DNA of 64,000 nucleotides from Rhizobium sp. CIAT894 (lineage in GTDB: Bacteria > Pseudomonadota > Alphaproteobacteria > Rhizobiales > Rhizobiaceae): positions 3,165,001-3,229,000 of the forward strand of contig NZ_CP020947.1 of NCBI RefSeq assembly GCF_000172795.2. Reading direction: 5' to 3'. Numbering within the stretch: position 1 is the stretch's first letter; each line of letters starts with the position of its first letter. The position numbers were made by a program, and so were the translations under genes. The notes beneath the pieces are model-generated. The model made no database searches. It had not been told where the DNA came from and saw only the letters and a list, made by a program, of their open reading frames with translations. Positions 44,129 to 52,944 of this stretch are shown in pieces.

Positions 44129-44812
44129 TCAGCCCTGCGCGGCGGGTGCCTTGCCGGATGCGGTAATGAGATCAAGCATCATATGGGCGCGATTGCCGAC
44201 ATTGCGCGGGCTGTCGGTATCGTCGACGATCGACTGGAACCATTGACGCGCCTGCGTCATGTTGCCGGCCTTGTAGGCGGCAAGGCCGAGCGCCTCGCGC
44301 GCCGAGTGGCGGAAGGCGTTGCCCGGCACGGCCATTTCCTCGATCGCCGCCGAAACCTGCTCGTAAGAGCCGTTCTCGATCAGCAGCCAGCCGGCGCGCA
44401 TTTTGGCGGCATCGCGCACGGCAGCGGGAACGCCATTGTCCTTGCCGATCTCGTTGAAGGCGGCGATCGCCGCAGCCGCATCACCCTTCTGCGCCTGGAC
44501 GGTCGCGGCCCGCATGCGCGCCAGCACCGGATAGGCGCCATGGCCTTCCTTCTCCAGCTTGTCGAGCGCGGCCAGCGCCTCGTCGTTCTTGTTCTCGTCG
44601 GCAAGCTTCATCGCCGCCAGGAACTGATCGCCGGCGCTGGAGGAGCGGTTATCGTCCCAATATTCATAGAGAACCTTGCCGGCGGTGCCGACGACGATCA
44701 GGATGGCGACGACGATGATATAACGGCCGAAGCGGCGCCAGACGCCCTTCATCTGGTCGGACCGCAATTCCTCATTGACTTCACGAATGAAGCTGTCGTC
44801 GTTGAATGCCAT
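44129..44812 (-). CDS. YfgM-like TPR protein, membrane anchored
   Basis: 227 residues: a cytoplasmic N terminus (about 1-30), one transmembrane helix (about 31-50, YIIVVAILIVVGTAGKVLY) and a periplasmic TPR-like domain (AALDKLEKEGHGAYPVLARM; REALGLAAYKAGNMTQARQWFQ). The family (TPR_21/DUF2133) includes E. coli YfgM, an ancillary SecYEG chaperone partner encoded just upstream of bamB-der. Here it directly precedes der, without bamB between them. Confidence 0.85.
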   Translation of the reverse strand: MAFNDDSFIREVNEELRSDQMKGVWRRFGRYIIVVAILIVVGTAGKVLYEYWDDNRSSSAGDQFLAAMKLADENKNDEALAALDKLEKEGHGAYPVLARMRAATVQAQKGDAAAAIAAFNEIGKDNGVPAAVRDAAKMRAGWLLIENGSYEQVSAAIEEMAVPGNAFRHSAREALGLAAYKAGNMTQARQWFQSIVDDTDSPRNVGNRAHMMLDLITASGKAPAAQG

Positions 44813-44984
44813 TCTCGTCTCCGGCCGCGGAAATACTCACACTATGCATAATGCATATTGTCGGGCCTTCTACCCCATTTTGCCGCCGTTGTAAGGGGGA
44901 TGTGAAAGATTCGTTACATCCAATGCATGTCGCCGGGAAGTGTGCAGCGGTTCCCGGATAACGACATGCATAAAAACAAAGAGC

Positions 44985-45026
44985 TAAAGCGCGTCGCATG
45001 AATCAAGTTAACCGCGACGCGCTTTA
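44985..45026 (-). terminator. Long stem-loop at the end of nnrU
   Basis: TAAAGCGCGTCGC (44985-44997) and GCGACGCGCTTTA (45014-45026) form a perfect 13-bp stem that includes the nnrU stop codon. Leftward it is followed by GCTCTTTGTTTTT. It likely acts as the nnrU terminator. The same GC-rich motif occurs widely in rhizobial intergenic DNA. Confidence 0.7.
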
Positions 45027-45602
45027 GAGCGGCGAAACCCCGATCAACCATTCGTGCAGCTTCCAGATGATCAGCACCCAGGCGACGATGCCGATGACGA
45101 CGGCATAGAGATCGTATTTCGCTGAGACAAAAGGCCGGAGCGTGATCTCCCCCGCCCGCTGCCGCCGTTTGAGCGAAATGCGCAGGATCACGCCCCAGGC
45201 GAGGAAGGCCGCAAACAGCAGCACCGACGACGTCTCGCCATTGGCGAGCAGATGCGCCAGCGCCCAGATCTTCACCGACAGCACCATCGGATGTTTCGTC
45301 TTGGTCGCGATGTGCCCCGCCGGCAGCAGCGAGGCGACGAGACAGATCATCGCGATCAGCATCAGCGTGATCGTGATATGCGCCATCCAGACCGGCGGAT
45401 TGTAGAGCATGCCGGTGACCTGCCGGGCTTGCCCGAAACCGTAGATCAACAGGATCAGCGTGAGGATGCTCGCCACCGAATAACCGGCCCGCCAGCCATT
45501 CTCGCCGAGGCTTGCAATCATCGAGCGGCGGAAGCCGGGAGCCACCACCCGCACCAGATGCACTCCGAGAAAAAGTACGATGCCGACGATAAGCAATGTC
45601 AT
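45024..45602 (-). CDS. NnrU-family membrane protein
   Basis: 192 residues with about five or six hydrophobic helices. It matches the NnrU family (FLGVHLVRVVAPGFRR near the N terminus, TKHPMVLSVKIWALAHLLANG internally), where conserved His residues may bind haem. NnrU was named for association with nitrite/nitric oxide respiration, and relatives such as isoprenoid isomerases share the fold. No denitrification genes are nearby, so its role here is open. Confidence 0.85.
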   Translation of the reverse strand: MTLLIVGIVLFLGVHLVRVVAPGFRRSMIASLGENGWRAGYSVASILTLILLIYGFGQARQVTGMLYNPPVWMAHITITLMLIAMICLVASLLPAGHIATKTKHPMVLSVKIWALAHLLANGETSSVLLFAAFLAWGVILRISLKRRQRAGEITLRPFVSAKYDLYAVVIGIVAWVLIIWKLHEWLIGVSPL

Positions 45603-45723
45603 TGCGGATCCCTTCCGTGCCGTTTGTCATGGCTTAGCGTTTGGCGGGAAAAAATGCCAGCAAGACCGCAGCTTCGCCGCAATTCTATTGGAGGGAAACC
45701 GCGAACAAATTGTCGCGGTGTCC

Positions 45724-46713
45724 ATGTCTCGTCCTCTCCTCGCCACTTGTCTGGCTGCCTTGTTCCTTCTTCCTGTGATGGCAGAGGCGGCCGACCGGCC
45801 GAAACAGCTCGTCATCATTTCCTTCGATGGCGCCCACGACAATGCGCTCTGGCTGAAGAGCCGCGAGATGGCTGCCAGGAATGGCGCCCACTTCACCTAT
45901 TTCCTCTCCTGCACTTTCCTGATGAACGAGGCGGCGAAGAGGGCCTATCAGGCGCCGCATCAGAAGCGCGGAAAATCCAATGTCGGCTTCGCCCACAGCG
46001 ACGACGAAATCCGCGAACGCCTCGGCAATATCTGGCACGCCCATCTCGAAGGCCACGACATATCGAGCCATGCCTGCGGCCATTTCGACGGCCGCCAGTG
46101 GAGCGAGGCCGACTGGTCGGCCGAATATGCAACCTTTCACGCCACCCTGAAATACGCCTGGAAGAGCGTCGGCCTGGACGAGCCGACAGGCTGGCAGGAT
46201 CTGGTCGATCACGGCATCAAGGGCTTTCGCGCTCCCTACCTCTCTGCAACGGCCGGCGCCGATATGATCTCCGCAGAAAAGATGGCGGGCTTCAGCTACG
46301 ATGCAAGCCTCGTCACCAAAGGCCCGGCCATGCCCGTCGAGGAAGACGGCATCATCCGCTTCGGCCTGCCGCTGATCCCCGAAGGCCCCGGCGAAAAACC
46401 GATCATCGGCATGGACTACAATCTCTTCGTGCGACATTCCAAAGGCGAGGAAGACACGGCGGACAGCGCCGCCTTCGAGCAGCGCGCCTATTCGGCCTTC
46501 AAAGAGGCTTTCGACAAGCAATATGCCGGCAGCCGCATTCCCCTCCAGCTAGGCTTCCACTTCGTCGAGATGAACGGCGGCGCCTACTGGCGCGCCCTCG
46601 ACCGCCTGGTCGGCGACGTCTGCCACCGAGAGGACGTCGCCTGCGTCAGCTATTCCGAAGCGATCCCGATGATCGAGGCGCGCGGCAAGCTGGAGCGGGC
46701 GTCGGGGCTCTGA
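45724..46713 (+). CDS. Secreted polysaccharide deacetylase-like (NodB fold) protein
   Basis: 329 residues with a signal peptide cleaved near AEA-AD. NodB-homology domain: motif 1 appears as IISFDGAHD (Asp35, Gly36) instead of the usual FDDG, motif 2 as SSHACGH (His116, His120), and motif 3 as GFRAPYL (Arg169). The catalytic-base Asp is present but the second Asp that binds the metal is Gly, so activity may be altered. An ATG at 45724 gives a good signal peptide but has no nearby ribosome-binding site; a GTG 6 bp upstream is possible. Confidence 0.8.
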   Translation: MSRPLLATCLAALFLLPVMAEAADRPKQLVIISFDGAHDNALWLKSREMAARNGAHFTYFLSCTFLMNEAAKRAYQAPHQKRGKSNVGFAHSDDEIRERLGNIWHAHLEGHDISSHACGHFDGRQWSEADWSAEYATFHATLKYAWKSVGLDEPTGWQDLVDHGIKGFRAPYLSATAGADMISAEKMAGFSYDASLVTKGPAMPVEEDGIIRFGLPLIPEGPGEKPIIGMDYNLFVRHSKGEEDTADSAAFEQRAYSAFKEAFDKQYAGSRIPLQLGFHFVEMNGGAYWRALDRLVGDVCHREDVACVSYSEAIPMIEARGKLERASGL

Positions 46714-46748
46714 CGAAAACCTTTTGAAAACGAGAGGTGGTGCCGCGC

Positions 46749-46945
46749 GGCCCCCTCATCCGCCCTAACGGGCACCTTCTCCCCGCTGAGGAGAAGAGGG
46801 AATCGCGAAGTCGGCGAACATATTCTCAAGCGATGGATAAACGCGAGGCGCTGCCACGCGTCTCTTCTCCCCAGCGGGGATCCGAAGGACGGGTCGAGAC
46901 CTGTGGCTCGACCCCGGTCGCTGCCGGCAGGCGGATGATGGGGCC
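46749..46945. repeat. Degenerate palindromic repeat, CCCCCTCATCCG family
   Basis: The left arm (46749-46801) runs GGCCCCCTCATCCGCCC..., CACCTTCTCCCCGCTGAGG. The right arm returns as TTCTCCCCAGCGGGGA (about 46865-46880) and GGCGGATGATGGGGCC (46930-46945), but the expected sequence between is replaced by about 50 bp of unrelated DNA. Same family as 58787-58901 and 61738-61932. Fills the gap between the deacetylase and bacA. Confidence 0.75.
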
Positions 46946-46981
46946 ACACGGCACCCCCCTTCATCCAGCGAGCCTTGTCCA

Positions 46982-48247
46982 TCAACCGTCGACATGTACG
47001 ACGCCGGCTTCACGCTCCAGATAGTGCTGGTCGATGGCAGGCAGTGGTTCGCCGTCGATGGCTGCCTCGAAGGCTTTGAGGCGCTTGTGGATGGAGAGCA
47101 GCTCAATGATCGTTGTCCAAGAGTTGACCAGATACTGGAACGAGTTGCTCACCTGGCCGAAAGCGGTCGCGATCTGCTGGAAGATTCCATATGTGATCGC
47201 CCCGGCGACGAGGGTCGGCGCCATAAAGAAATAGACGAAAAGATTGTCCGCTTGCAGATAAAACGAGCGCGCAACATTGAAGTACATATAATGGAAGTAC
47301 AGCGTGAAATAGTTTCTACGTACCCCTGAGAACAGCTCCTGGACCGTTGGCGGCTGCGCGCGGTCGGCGTGATCTTCGCCATAGACCAACTCTTTGCGGT
47401 ACGCTGCCTCCACGCGCTGATTCTTGAAATTCAGCCCAGGCAATTTGATACCGGCAACAGCAAGCAGGATCGTGCCGAATGCCGACCAGAAGATAGCCAA
47501 CCAAAAGAGAGAGTTCGGTACCTCGCCTAGCACCGGCAGGCTGGTCACGTAATGCGATAGCGCCATCATGATCGGCAGGAATACGACCAGTGTCATCACT
47601 GAATTGATCAGATTGATGCCGAGACCTTCCAGCGTGCTGGAAAAGCGCATCGTGTCCTCCTGAACGCGCTGGGACGCGCCTTCGATATGGCGAAGCTTTT
47701 CCCAATTCGCCATGTAGAAATTGTTCATCGCCGTCCGCCAGCGGAAGATATAATGGCTCGTGAAGAAATCGGTCATGATCGATACGAACATGGCGAGAAA
47801 GGCGATCTGCGCGAAAACCAGAAACAAGTCGTTGAAATTGTCGACAGAAATACCGGGCTTCTTGGCCAGGGCATTCTGCAGCAGATCGCCAAACGGCCGA
47901 CGCCAATTGTTGATCACGACCGAGATCTGCACACTGAAATAGGTCACGAAGATGATCAGCGCCGATCCCCATATCGACCATATTTTCCAAGGATGGCTCA
48001 TCGCCTTCACATGCCAAAAGCCGCAAAAGATCAAAGCGCTTGCCAGGAAATATCCGTAAAACCAGACATTTTCAGGCAACAGGAAAAAGGAAAGGTCGAT
48101 CGGTTGCTGTTCCTCGGCAACCGGCACAAAGCCAAGCGACGCGCCGAGACCGGCGGCGAAAAAATACCAGCCAAATATTGAAATTAGCGTCCACACGACA
48201 AGCGAAATGAAGAAAGGTTTCGGCTGGGGAAAAAAGGAATGAAACAC
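46982..48247 (-). CDS. bacA: SbmA/BacA-family peptide transporter
   Basis: 421 residues, inner-membrane, with about seven or eight helices. It matches BacA closely: HPWKIWSIWGSALIIF, HYIFRWRTAMNNFYMANWEK, IEGASQRVQEDTMRFS, NQRVEAAYRKELVYGEDHAD and RRNYFTLYFHYMYFN. BacA imports Pro-rich and plant NCR peptides, protects bacteroids in legumes that make them, and affects very-long-chain fatty acid modification of lipid A. R. leguminosarum and S. meliloti mutants are symbiotically defective. An internal initiation is unlikely because ATG 48247 gives the usual MFHSFFPQPK start. Confidence 0.93.
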   Translation of the reverse strand: MFHSFFPQPKPFFISLVVWTLISIFGWYFFAAGLGASLGFVPVAEEQQPIDLSFFLLPENVWFYGYFLASALIFCGFWHVKAMSHPWKIWSIWGSALIIFVTYFSVQISVVINNWRRPFGDLLQNALAKKPGISVDNFNDLFLVFAQIAFLAMFVSIMTDFFTSHYIFRWRTAMNNFYMANWEKLRHIEGASQRVQEDTMRFSSTLEGLGINLINSVMTLVVFLPIMMALSHYVTSLPVLGEVPNSLFWLAIFWSAFGTILLAVAGIKLPGLNFKNQRVEAAYRKELVYGEDHADRAQPPTVQELFSGVRRNYFTLYFHYMYFNVARSFYLQADNLFVYFFMAPTLVAGAITYGIFQQIATAFGQVSNSFQYLVNSWTTIIELLSIHKRLKAFEAAIDGEPLPAIDQHYLEREAGVVHVDG

Positions 48248-48372
48248 GGGGGGCTTTGCTTTCCTGAACTGTGAGTCTCGGGAGTGTCATGGAACACTGA
48301 TTGTGCCGGAAACTAAGGCAGTTCGAAGGAAGCAGCAATGGGTTCGGCCGATTGTTACGCAGATGTAACCGG

Positions 48373-49557
48373 TTAGGCGATTTTCCTGATGACCGGCATC
48401 ACGAGTGCTGCGCAGACAACAAGGGCGGCGGCAGCAATCACCGTCGGCACGGTGAAACTGCCCGAGCGTTCGGCGATCCAGCCGGCAACAACAGGCCCGA
48501 CGATCTGGCCGAGGCCGAAGGCGGCGGTCATCATCGCCAGGATCCGCCGCGGGCTTTCCGGCGAAAGCTTGCGGCCGATCTGCAGGCCGTAAGCGGTGAT
48601 CGCCAGGAAGGTCGCCCCGAATAGCGCGCCGCCGATCAACGGTGCGGCGGAATGCGGCAGCATCACGGTCGCGAGCACGCCGGCCGCCTCGACCAGAAGT
48701 GCGGCGACATAGACGCCGCCGAGCCCGAGCGGCCTCACCAGCGGCTTCCAGGCAAACAGCGCCACAGAAGCGGTCAGGCCGGCGATGAACCAGCAGAGGA
48801 ATTCGACGAAAGCGCCCGTTGCCGACAGGCGCGCGATGGTGACGAGGAAGGTCGCCGTGATGACGTAACCGAAGCCGAACAGGCCGTAGGACAGCGTCAC
48901 CAGCACCATCGGCCGGCTCCAGACAAGCGCCGGTTCCTTGCCCGTTCGCGCCGTTTGCGCCGGCGCCAAGGGCAAGAGCCACCAGACAATGACCAAGCTT
49001 GCCGCACAATAGAGCGCTCCGCCAATCCAGTCGGCGCGCCAGCCGTCCGGCCCGCCGTGGAAGACCAGCCCGATCAGCAGCACCATCACCGAGGAAAGCG
49101 CAATCCCCGCCCCCGGCCCGCCGAAATGCGCCGCCTGCACATGGTCGTTGCCGGCGGCAGCCCCGTGGCTGAGCACGATCGACGAGGTGAACACCATCGC
49201 AAAGGCGCTGGCGAGGCCGGCAAGGAAGCGGATGATGGCAAAGACCGCGACGGAGTTGGTGCCCGCCATGGCGGCAAGCAGGATCGCGGTGGCAAGCAGC
49301 GCCAGCAATGCCACCAGCCTTTCCCGTCCCGCAGCCCAGCCATAGGCGGCAAGCACGGCGCCGACGAGGTAACCGACGAAATTCGCCGAGGCGATGAAAC
49401 CGGCGTCCCCCGCCGAAAGCGGCACGCCGCTCATCATGCCGGGCAGGATCGGCGTGTAGGAGAAGCGCCCGAACCCCATGGCCGCCGCCATGGCGATGGC
49501 GCCGGCAGCAGCGGTGGCAACGAGGTTCGGCGGGGAGTGCGGCAGACGGGAAAGCAT
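48373..49557 (-). CDS. YbfB/YjiJ-family MFS transporter
   Basis: 394 residues from ATG 49557 (an in-frame GTG at 49587 is less likely). Twelve hydrophobic helices. The family signature is near the N terminus: GAIAMAAAMGFGRFSYTPILPGMM, then AGFIASANFVGYLVGAVLA. The substrate is unknown; related proteins are annotated as sugar or drug exporters without proof. No linked regulator. Confidence 0.82.
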   Translation of the reverse strand: MLSRLPHSPPNLVATAAAGAIAMAAAMGFGRFSYTPILPGMMSGVPLSAGDAGFIASANFVGYLVGAVLAAYGWAAGRERLVALLALLATAILLAAMAGTNSVAVFAIIRFLAGLASAFAMVFTSSIVLSHGAAAGNDHVQAAHFGGPGAGIALSSVMVLLIGLVFHGGPDGWRADWIGGALYCAASLVIVWWLLPLAPAQTARTGKEPALVWSRPMVLVTLSYGLFGFGYVITATFLVTIARLSATGAFVEFLCWFIAGLTASVALFAWKPLVRPLGLGGVYVAALLVEAAGVLATVMLPHSAAPLIGGALFGATFLAITAYGLQIGRKLSPESPRRILAMMTAAFGLGQIVGPVVAGWIAERSGSFTVPTVIAAAALVVCAALVMPVIRKIA

Positions 49558-49690
49558 GCAGCGCTTATCGCGCCGCAATCGCTGCACCGCAAACGAGTAT
49601 TTCTGATCGATCGATCAATTCTGCGAAAGACCGCGCTCAGGCGGAAGAGAAGGGGACCAAGGCGCGAGAGGGCGCGACCTGGCCTCAGCC

Positions 49691-50449
49691 CTACGCCTGC
49701 ATGTCCGGCAGCGTCAAAATCACCGGCCCGTTCCGCGTCGCGACCACCGTGTGCTCATATTGCACGGTCGGCGCCTGCGGATCGGCATAAAGCGTCCATG
49801 CATCGTCGCCGCCTTCGGCCCAGGTCGCGCCGAGCGATAGGAAGGGCTCGACCGTGAAGACGAGGCCGTCCGTCATGATGCGTTTTTCCGAAGGGTCCGG
49901 CCAGGTCGAAAGCTCGGCCGGCTCCTCGTGCAGCGAGCGGCCGACGCCGTGGCTCGCGAGGTTGGCGACCAGCGTATAGCGGTTCTTCTGCGCAAAGGCG
50001 CCGACGGCGGTGCCGATCTTTGCCAGCGGTTCGCCCGATTTCACCTGGTTGAGCCCGACCCAGAGCGCCCGCTTGCCATCGCGGCAGAGCCGTTCGATCT
50101 TCGGCTTGACCGGCGGTATGGCGAAGGAGGCGCCGGTATCGGCGAAGAAACCATCCTTCTCGGCCGAAACGTCGATGTTGATGAGATCGCCCGCTCGGAT
50201 GACGCGCGGGCCGGGAATACCGTGGGCGATTTCCTCGTTGATGCTGATGCAGGTCGCGCCCGGAAACTGATAGCAGAACTCCGGCGCCGAGCGTGCGCCT
50301 GCATCTTCGAGCACCTTGCGGCCGATCTGGTCGAGTTCCAGCGTCGTCATGCCGGGCTCCATCGCCGCCGCCATCACCTGGATGGCGTTGGCGCAGATGC
50401 GGCCGATCTCCTTGAGCTTCACCAGTTCGTCGTCGTTTGCGATAACCAT
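49691..50449 (-). CDS. map: Methionine aminopeptidase, type I
   Basis: 252 residues. Removes the initiator Met from nascent proteins. Metal ligands occur in order: Asp in INIDVSAEKDGFFADTGA (two Asp), His in SHGVGRSLHEEP, Glu in FTVEPFLS and Glu in QYEHTVV. It lacks the N-terminal zinc-finger extension, as usual for bacterial enzymes. It may be a second copy, since a leaderless map near a different locus is common in rhizobia (inference). It lies 41 bp downstream of the luciferase-like gene. Confidence 0.93.
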   Translation of the reverse strand: MVIANDDELVKLKEIGRICANAIQVMAAAMEPGMTTLELDQIGRKVLEDAGARSAPEFCYQFPGATCISINEEIAHGIPGPRVIRAGDLINIDVSAEKDGFFADTGASFAIPPVKPKIERLCRDGKRALWVGLNQVKSGEPLAKIGTAVGAFAQKNRYTLVANLASHGVGRSLHEEPAELSTWPDPSEKRIMTDGLVFTVEPFLSLGATWAEGGDDAWTLYADPQAPTVQYEHTVVATRNGPVILTLPDMQA

Positions 50450-50490
50450 TCGTCTCTTCCGCCCCTGGCTGCAGAGCGGTCGAAGCCGCC

Positions 50491-51552
50491 TCAGGCTGAG
50501 GCTTTCACCCCTTCGCCCTTTTCAGTCAACGCCTTTCTGACGAGCGGCGCCACTTTCGTTCCGTAGAGCTCGATGCCGCGCATGATCTGATCATGCGGCA
50601 TCAGGCCGATCGCCATCTGCAGCAGGAAGCGGTCGTTCTTGAACAGCGCGTGATGGGCGATGATCTTTTCGGCCACCACCTCGGGATCGCCGAGGAAGAG
50701 CGCGCCGTTCGGTCCGCGCGACATGTCGAAATGCGCCCGGCTGGTCGGCCCCCAGCCGCGCTCGCGGCCGATGCGGTTCATCACCTCGGCCTGCGGTCCG
50801 TAGAATTGGTCGGCCGCCGCTTGCGCCGTGTCGGCGATGAAGCCGTGGACGTTGATGCTGGTCTTCAGCTTCGCCTGATCCTGCCCTGCCCGGCGCGCCG
50901 CCTCGCGATAGAGATCGAAGAGCGGCGCGAAACGGCGCGGCTCGCCGCCGATGATCGCCAGCGCCACCGGCAGGCCGAGCGCGCCGGCACGCGCCACCGA
51001 CTGCGGCGTGCCGCCGACGGCGATCCAGAGCGGCAACGGATCCTGTAGCGGCCTGGGATAGACGCCGCGACCGTTGATCGGCGCGCGCAGCTCGCCCTTC
51101 CACTCCACGACCTCACTATCGCGCAACGCCAGCAGCAGATCGAGCTTCTCCTCGAAAAGCTGGTCGTAATCTTCGAGGTTATAGCCGAACAGCGGGAAGG
51201 ACTCGATGAACGAGCCGCGCCCCGCCATGATCTCGGCCCGGCCGTTGGAAATCAGGTCGAGTGTCGAAAACTGCTGAAAGACACGCACGGGGTCATCGGA
51301 GGACAGCACGGTGACGGCGCTGGTCAACCTTATGTTTTTCGTCTTGACGGCGGCGGCCGCCAACGCGACGGCGGGCGCCGACGCCGCATAATCCGGCCGA
51401 TGATGTTCGCCGAGCCCGAAGACATCGAGCCCCACCTGATCGGCAAGCTCGATCTCCTCGATCAAATGCTTGAGCCGCTCGGCCCCTTCCGCTCCCTTGC
51501 TGCGGGAGGGATTGGGATTGACGTCCGCGAAGGTATAAAGCCCGAGTTCCAT
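50491..51552 (-). CDS. LLM-class flavin-dependent oxidoreductase
   Basis: 353 residues using ATG 51552, which gives the family N terminus [14 protein letters not shown] start 111 bp upstream would add a non-homologous extension. Bacterial-luciferase-like TIM barrel: [48 protein letters not shown] and [14 protein letters not shown]. Uses reduced FMN. Substrate unknown. It may be co-transcribed with map downstream. Confidence 0.87.
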   Translation of the reverse strand: MELGLYTFADVNPNPSRSKGAEGAERLKHLIEEIELADQVGLDVFGLGEHHRPDYAASAPAVALAAAAVKTKNIRLTSAVTVLSSDDPVRVFQQFSTLDLISNGRAEIMAGRGSFIESFPLFGYNLEDYDQLFEEKLDLLLALRDSEVVEWKGELRAPINGRGVYPRPLQDPLPLWIAVGGTPQSVARAGALGLPVALAIIGGEPRRFAPLFDLYREAARRAGQDQAKLKTSINVHGFIADTAQAAADQFYGPQAEVMNRIGRERGWGPTSRAHFDMSRGPNGALFLGDPEVVAEKIIAHHALFKNDRFLLQMAIGLMPHDQIMRGIELYGTKVAPLVRKALTEKGEGVKASA

Positions 51553-51909
51553 CGTCGATATCCCATTGAATTCCGCCCGGAGATAAGGATCGGCAAGAGG
51601 GAACGCAAATACAAACTCTGGAGCGGGCGGGATGCCTTTGACGTCGATGGGCGCAACCTGCAAGGTATGATTGGGTAGAGATCAGGGGCGATTTTAAGAG
51701 TCTTTGCGCCGTAGACACGGCGCTGCTGGATTCCTGTGACAGGCACAGGAATGAGGGAGTTCTTGGCATTCGTGGTGTTCAACAATAAATGATAATGCCC
51801 GGAACAATAAGGGATATGAGTGGCGAGGTGCGCACCCCTTGCTCCCTCATTCCTGTGCTTGTCACAGGAATCCAGCAGTCGCGCGTCCGCGCGACGAAAG
51901 ACTGCCCCC
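51553..51909. other. Intergenic region with repeat
   Basis: 357 bp between the oxidoreductase start and the GIY-YIG gene. No gene is visible. About 156 bp is the inverted repeat described separately. Confidence 0.5.
51723..51878. repeat. Inverted repeat with 37-bp arms (CATTCCTGTG family)
   Basis: The arms 51723-51759 and 51842-51878 are inverted copies with a single mismatch (CACAGGAATGAGGGAG against CTCCCTCATTCCTGTG). Each arm also contains its own palindrome, ATTCCTGTG...CACAGGAAT. The 82-bp centre is not coding. A repeat family different from the others in this window. Confidence 0.85.
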
Positions 51910-52200
51910 TCACAGCCCCAGCAGATGAAACGAAATATCCTCCCACTCAGGATTTTCCCGCTCGATCAAATTGAGCTTCCATTGCCGTGGCCACTTCTTG
52001 ATCGTCTTCTCCCGCGTGATCGCGGTCGTCAGCAAGTCATGCTCTTCGAACCAGACCAGCGTCTTGACTCCATACTTCGACGTAAAGCCTGGCGTCAGTT
52101 CATTCTGGTGCTCGTATAGTCGCCCGGCAAGATCTCGCGTCACACCGGTATAGAGCGTGCCGTTGCGTCCGGACGCGAGGATGTAAACGTACCCTTTCAT
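51910..52200 (-). CDS. GIY-YIG domain nuclease-like protein
   Basis: 96 residues; ATG 52200. Complete small GIY-YIG domain: YVYILASGRNGTLYTGVTRDL holds the first two motifs, with Arg and Glu at the expected places (ARLYEHQ-like GRLYEHQNEL, and later ITREKTIKKWPRQWKLNLIE). This is the common short UPF0213-type protein of unknown role, perhaps in DNA repair or RNA processing. It lies between repeats and has no partner gene. Confidence 0.85.
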   Translation of the reverse strand: MKGYVYILASGRNGTLYTGVTRDLAGRLYEHQNELTPGFTSKYGVKTLVWFEEHDLLTTAITREKTIKKWPRQWKLNLIERENPEWEDISFHLLGL

Positions 52201-52387
52201 GCGAACAGATTGACACAGCGTAGCGTGAAAAGCATAGGGCAAAATCCCCCAAGACCGACGAACCCGACCACCAATTCGAATCCGAATTCAACGACTTCGA
52301 GGCATCGGCGGAATCATCCTCCAAGCTGCCTCGCGCGGCACTTGAAGCACGAGACGGCGCGGCCTTCGCCGCGCCGGTCCGCCGCAA

Positions 52388-52855
52388 TTAGATCTTCGCC
52401 AGCAATTCCGCCAACTGGTCGGCGGCCTTGCCCCATCCTTCATGGAAACCCATCTTCTCATGAGCTTCCTTGTCCTCGGCGCGCCAGTGCAGCGCCTTGG
52501 CCGTATATTTCGTCCTGTCGTTGCCGAGGTCCTCGAGCAGGATGATACCCGTAAAAAAGGGTTTTTCGGCAGGCACCCAGGCGCTACTATAGGCATCGGT
52601 GAAGACGATCTTCTCGTTCTCGATGACCTCCAGATAGACGCCTCGGTTCGGGTACTGATTGCCCTCAGGATCGGCCATGACGATGACGTTGGAGCCGCCG
52701 GGGCGGACGTCGAGCGTCGCCTCCACAACACTCCAGGGGCGCGGCACGAACCACTGCTTCAAGAGGTCGGGATCGGTCCATGCCTTGTAGATCTTCTCGC
52801 ACGAGGCGTCGAATTCACGAACGAGGGTAAGTTCATGCTGCGTGCTGGCGGTCAT
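52388..52855 (-). CDS. SRPBCC/AHSA1-family protein, ECF-module member
   Basis: 155 residues of the START/SRPBCC fold: LTLVREFDASCEKIYKAWTD at the N terminus, LKQWFVPRPW, then DVRPGGSNVIVMADPEG and the C-terminal GFHEGWGKAADQLAELL helix. Such proteins bind hydrophobic ligands in a central cavity. It follows the sigma-factor gene in the same direction but has its own candidate ECF promoter in the gap, so it is probably both part of the locus and a direct target. Confidence 0.87.
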   Translation of the reverse strand: MTASTQHELTLVREFDASCEKIYKAWTDPDLLKQWFVPRPWSVVEATLDVRPGGSNVIVMADPEGNQYPNRGVYLEVIENEKIVFTDAYSSAWVPAEKPFFTGIILLEDLGNDRTKYTAKALHWRAEDKEAHEKMGFHEGWGKAADQLAELLAKI

Positions 52856-52907
52856 TTCAACATCTCTCCGTTTGAATGAAACCTGTTTCGTATCAGGTTG
52901 TTACAAG

Positions 52908-52934
52908 GACGTGTCGACGTTCGATACTCCGACA
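52908..52934 (-). promoter_or_regulatory. Candidate ECF promoter of the SRPBCC gene
   Basis: Leftward TGTCGG (52929-52934), 17 bp, CGTC (52908-52911), 53 bp before the ATG. Identical boxes and spacing to the promoter at 54598-54624. Similar to the TGTCGA/CGWC motif reported for ECF42-type sigma factors. Confidence 0.65.
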
Positions 52935-52944
52935 GCGCGCCGAA

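Noticed and set aside
44813-45023. Small gene between the YfgM-like gene and nnrU
   Set aside because: No frame with a ribosome-binding site; the region is a promoter plus the nnrU stem-loop.
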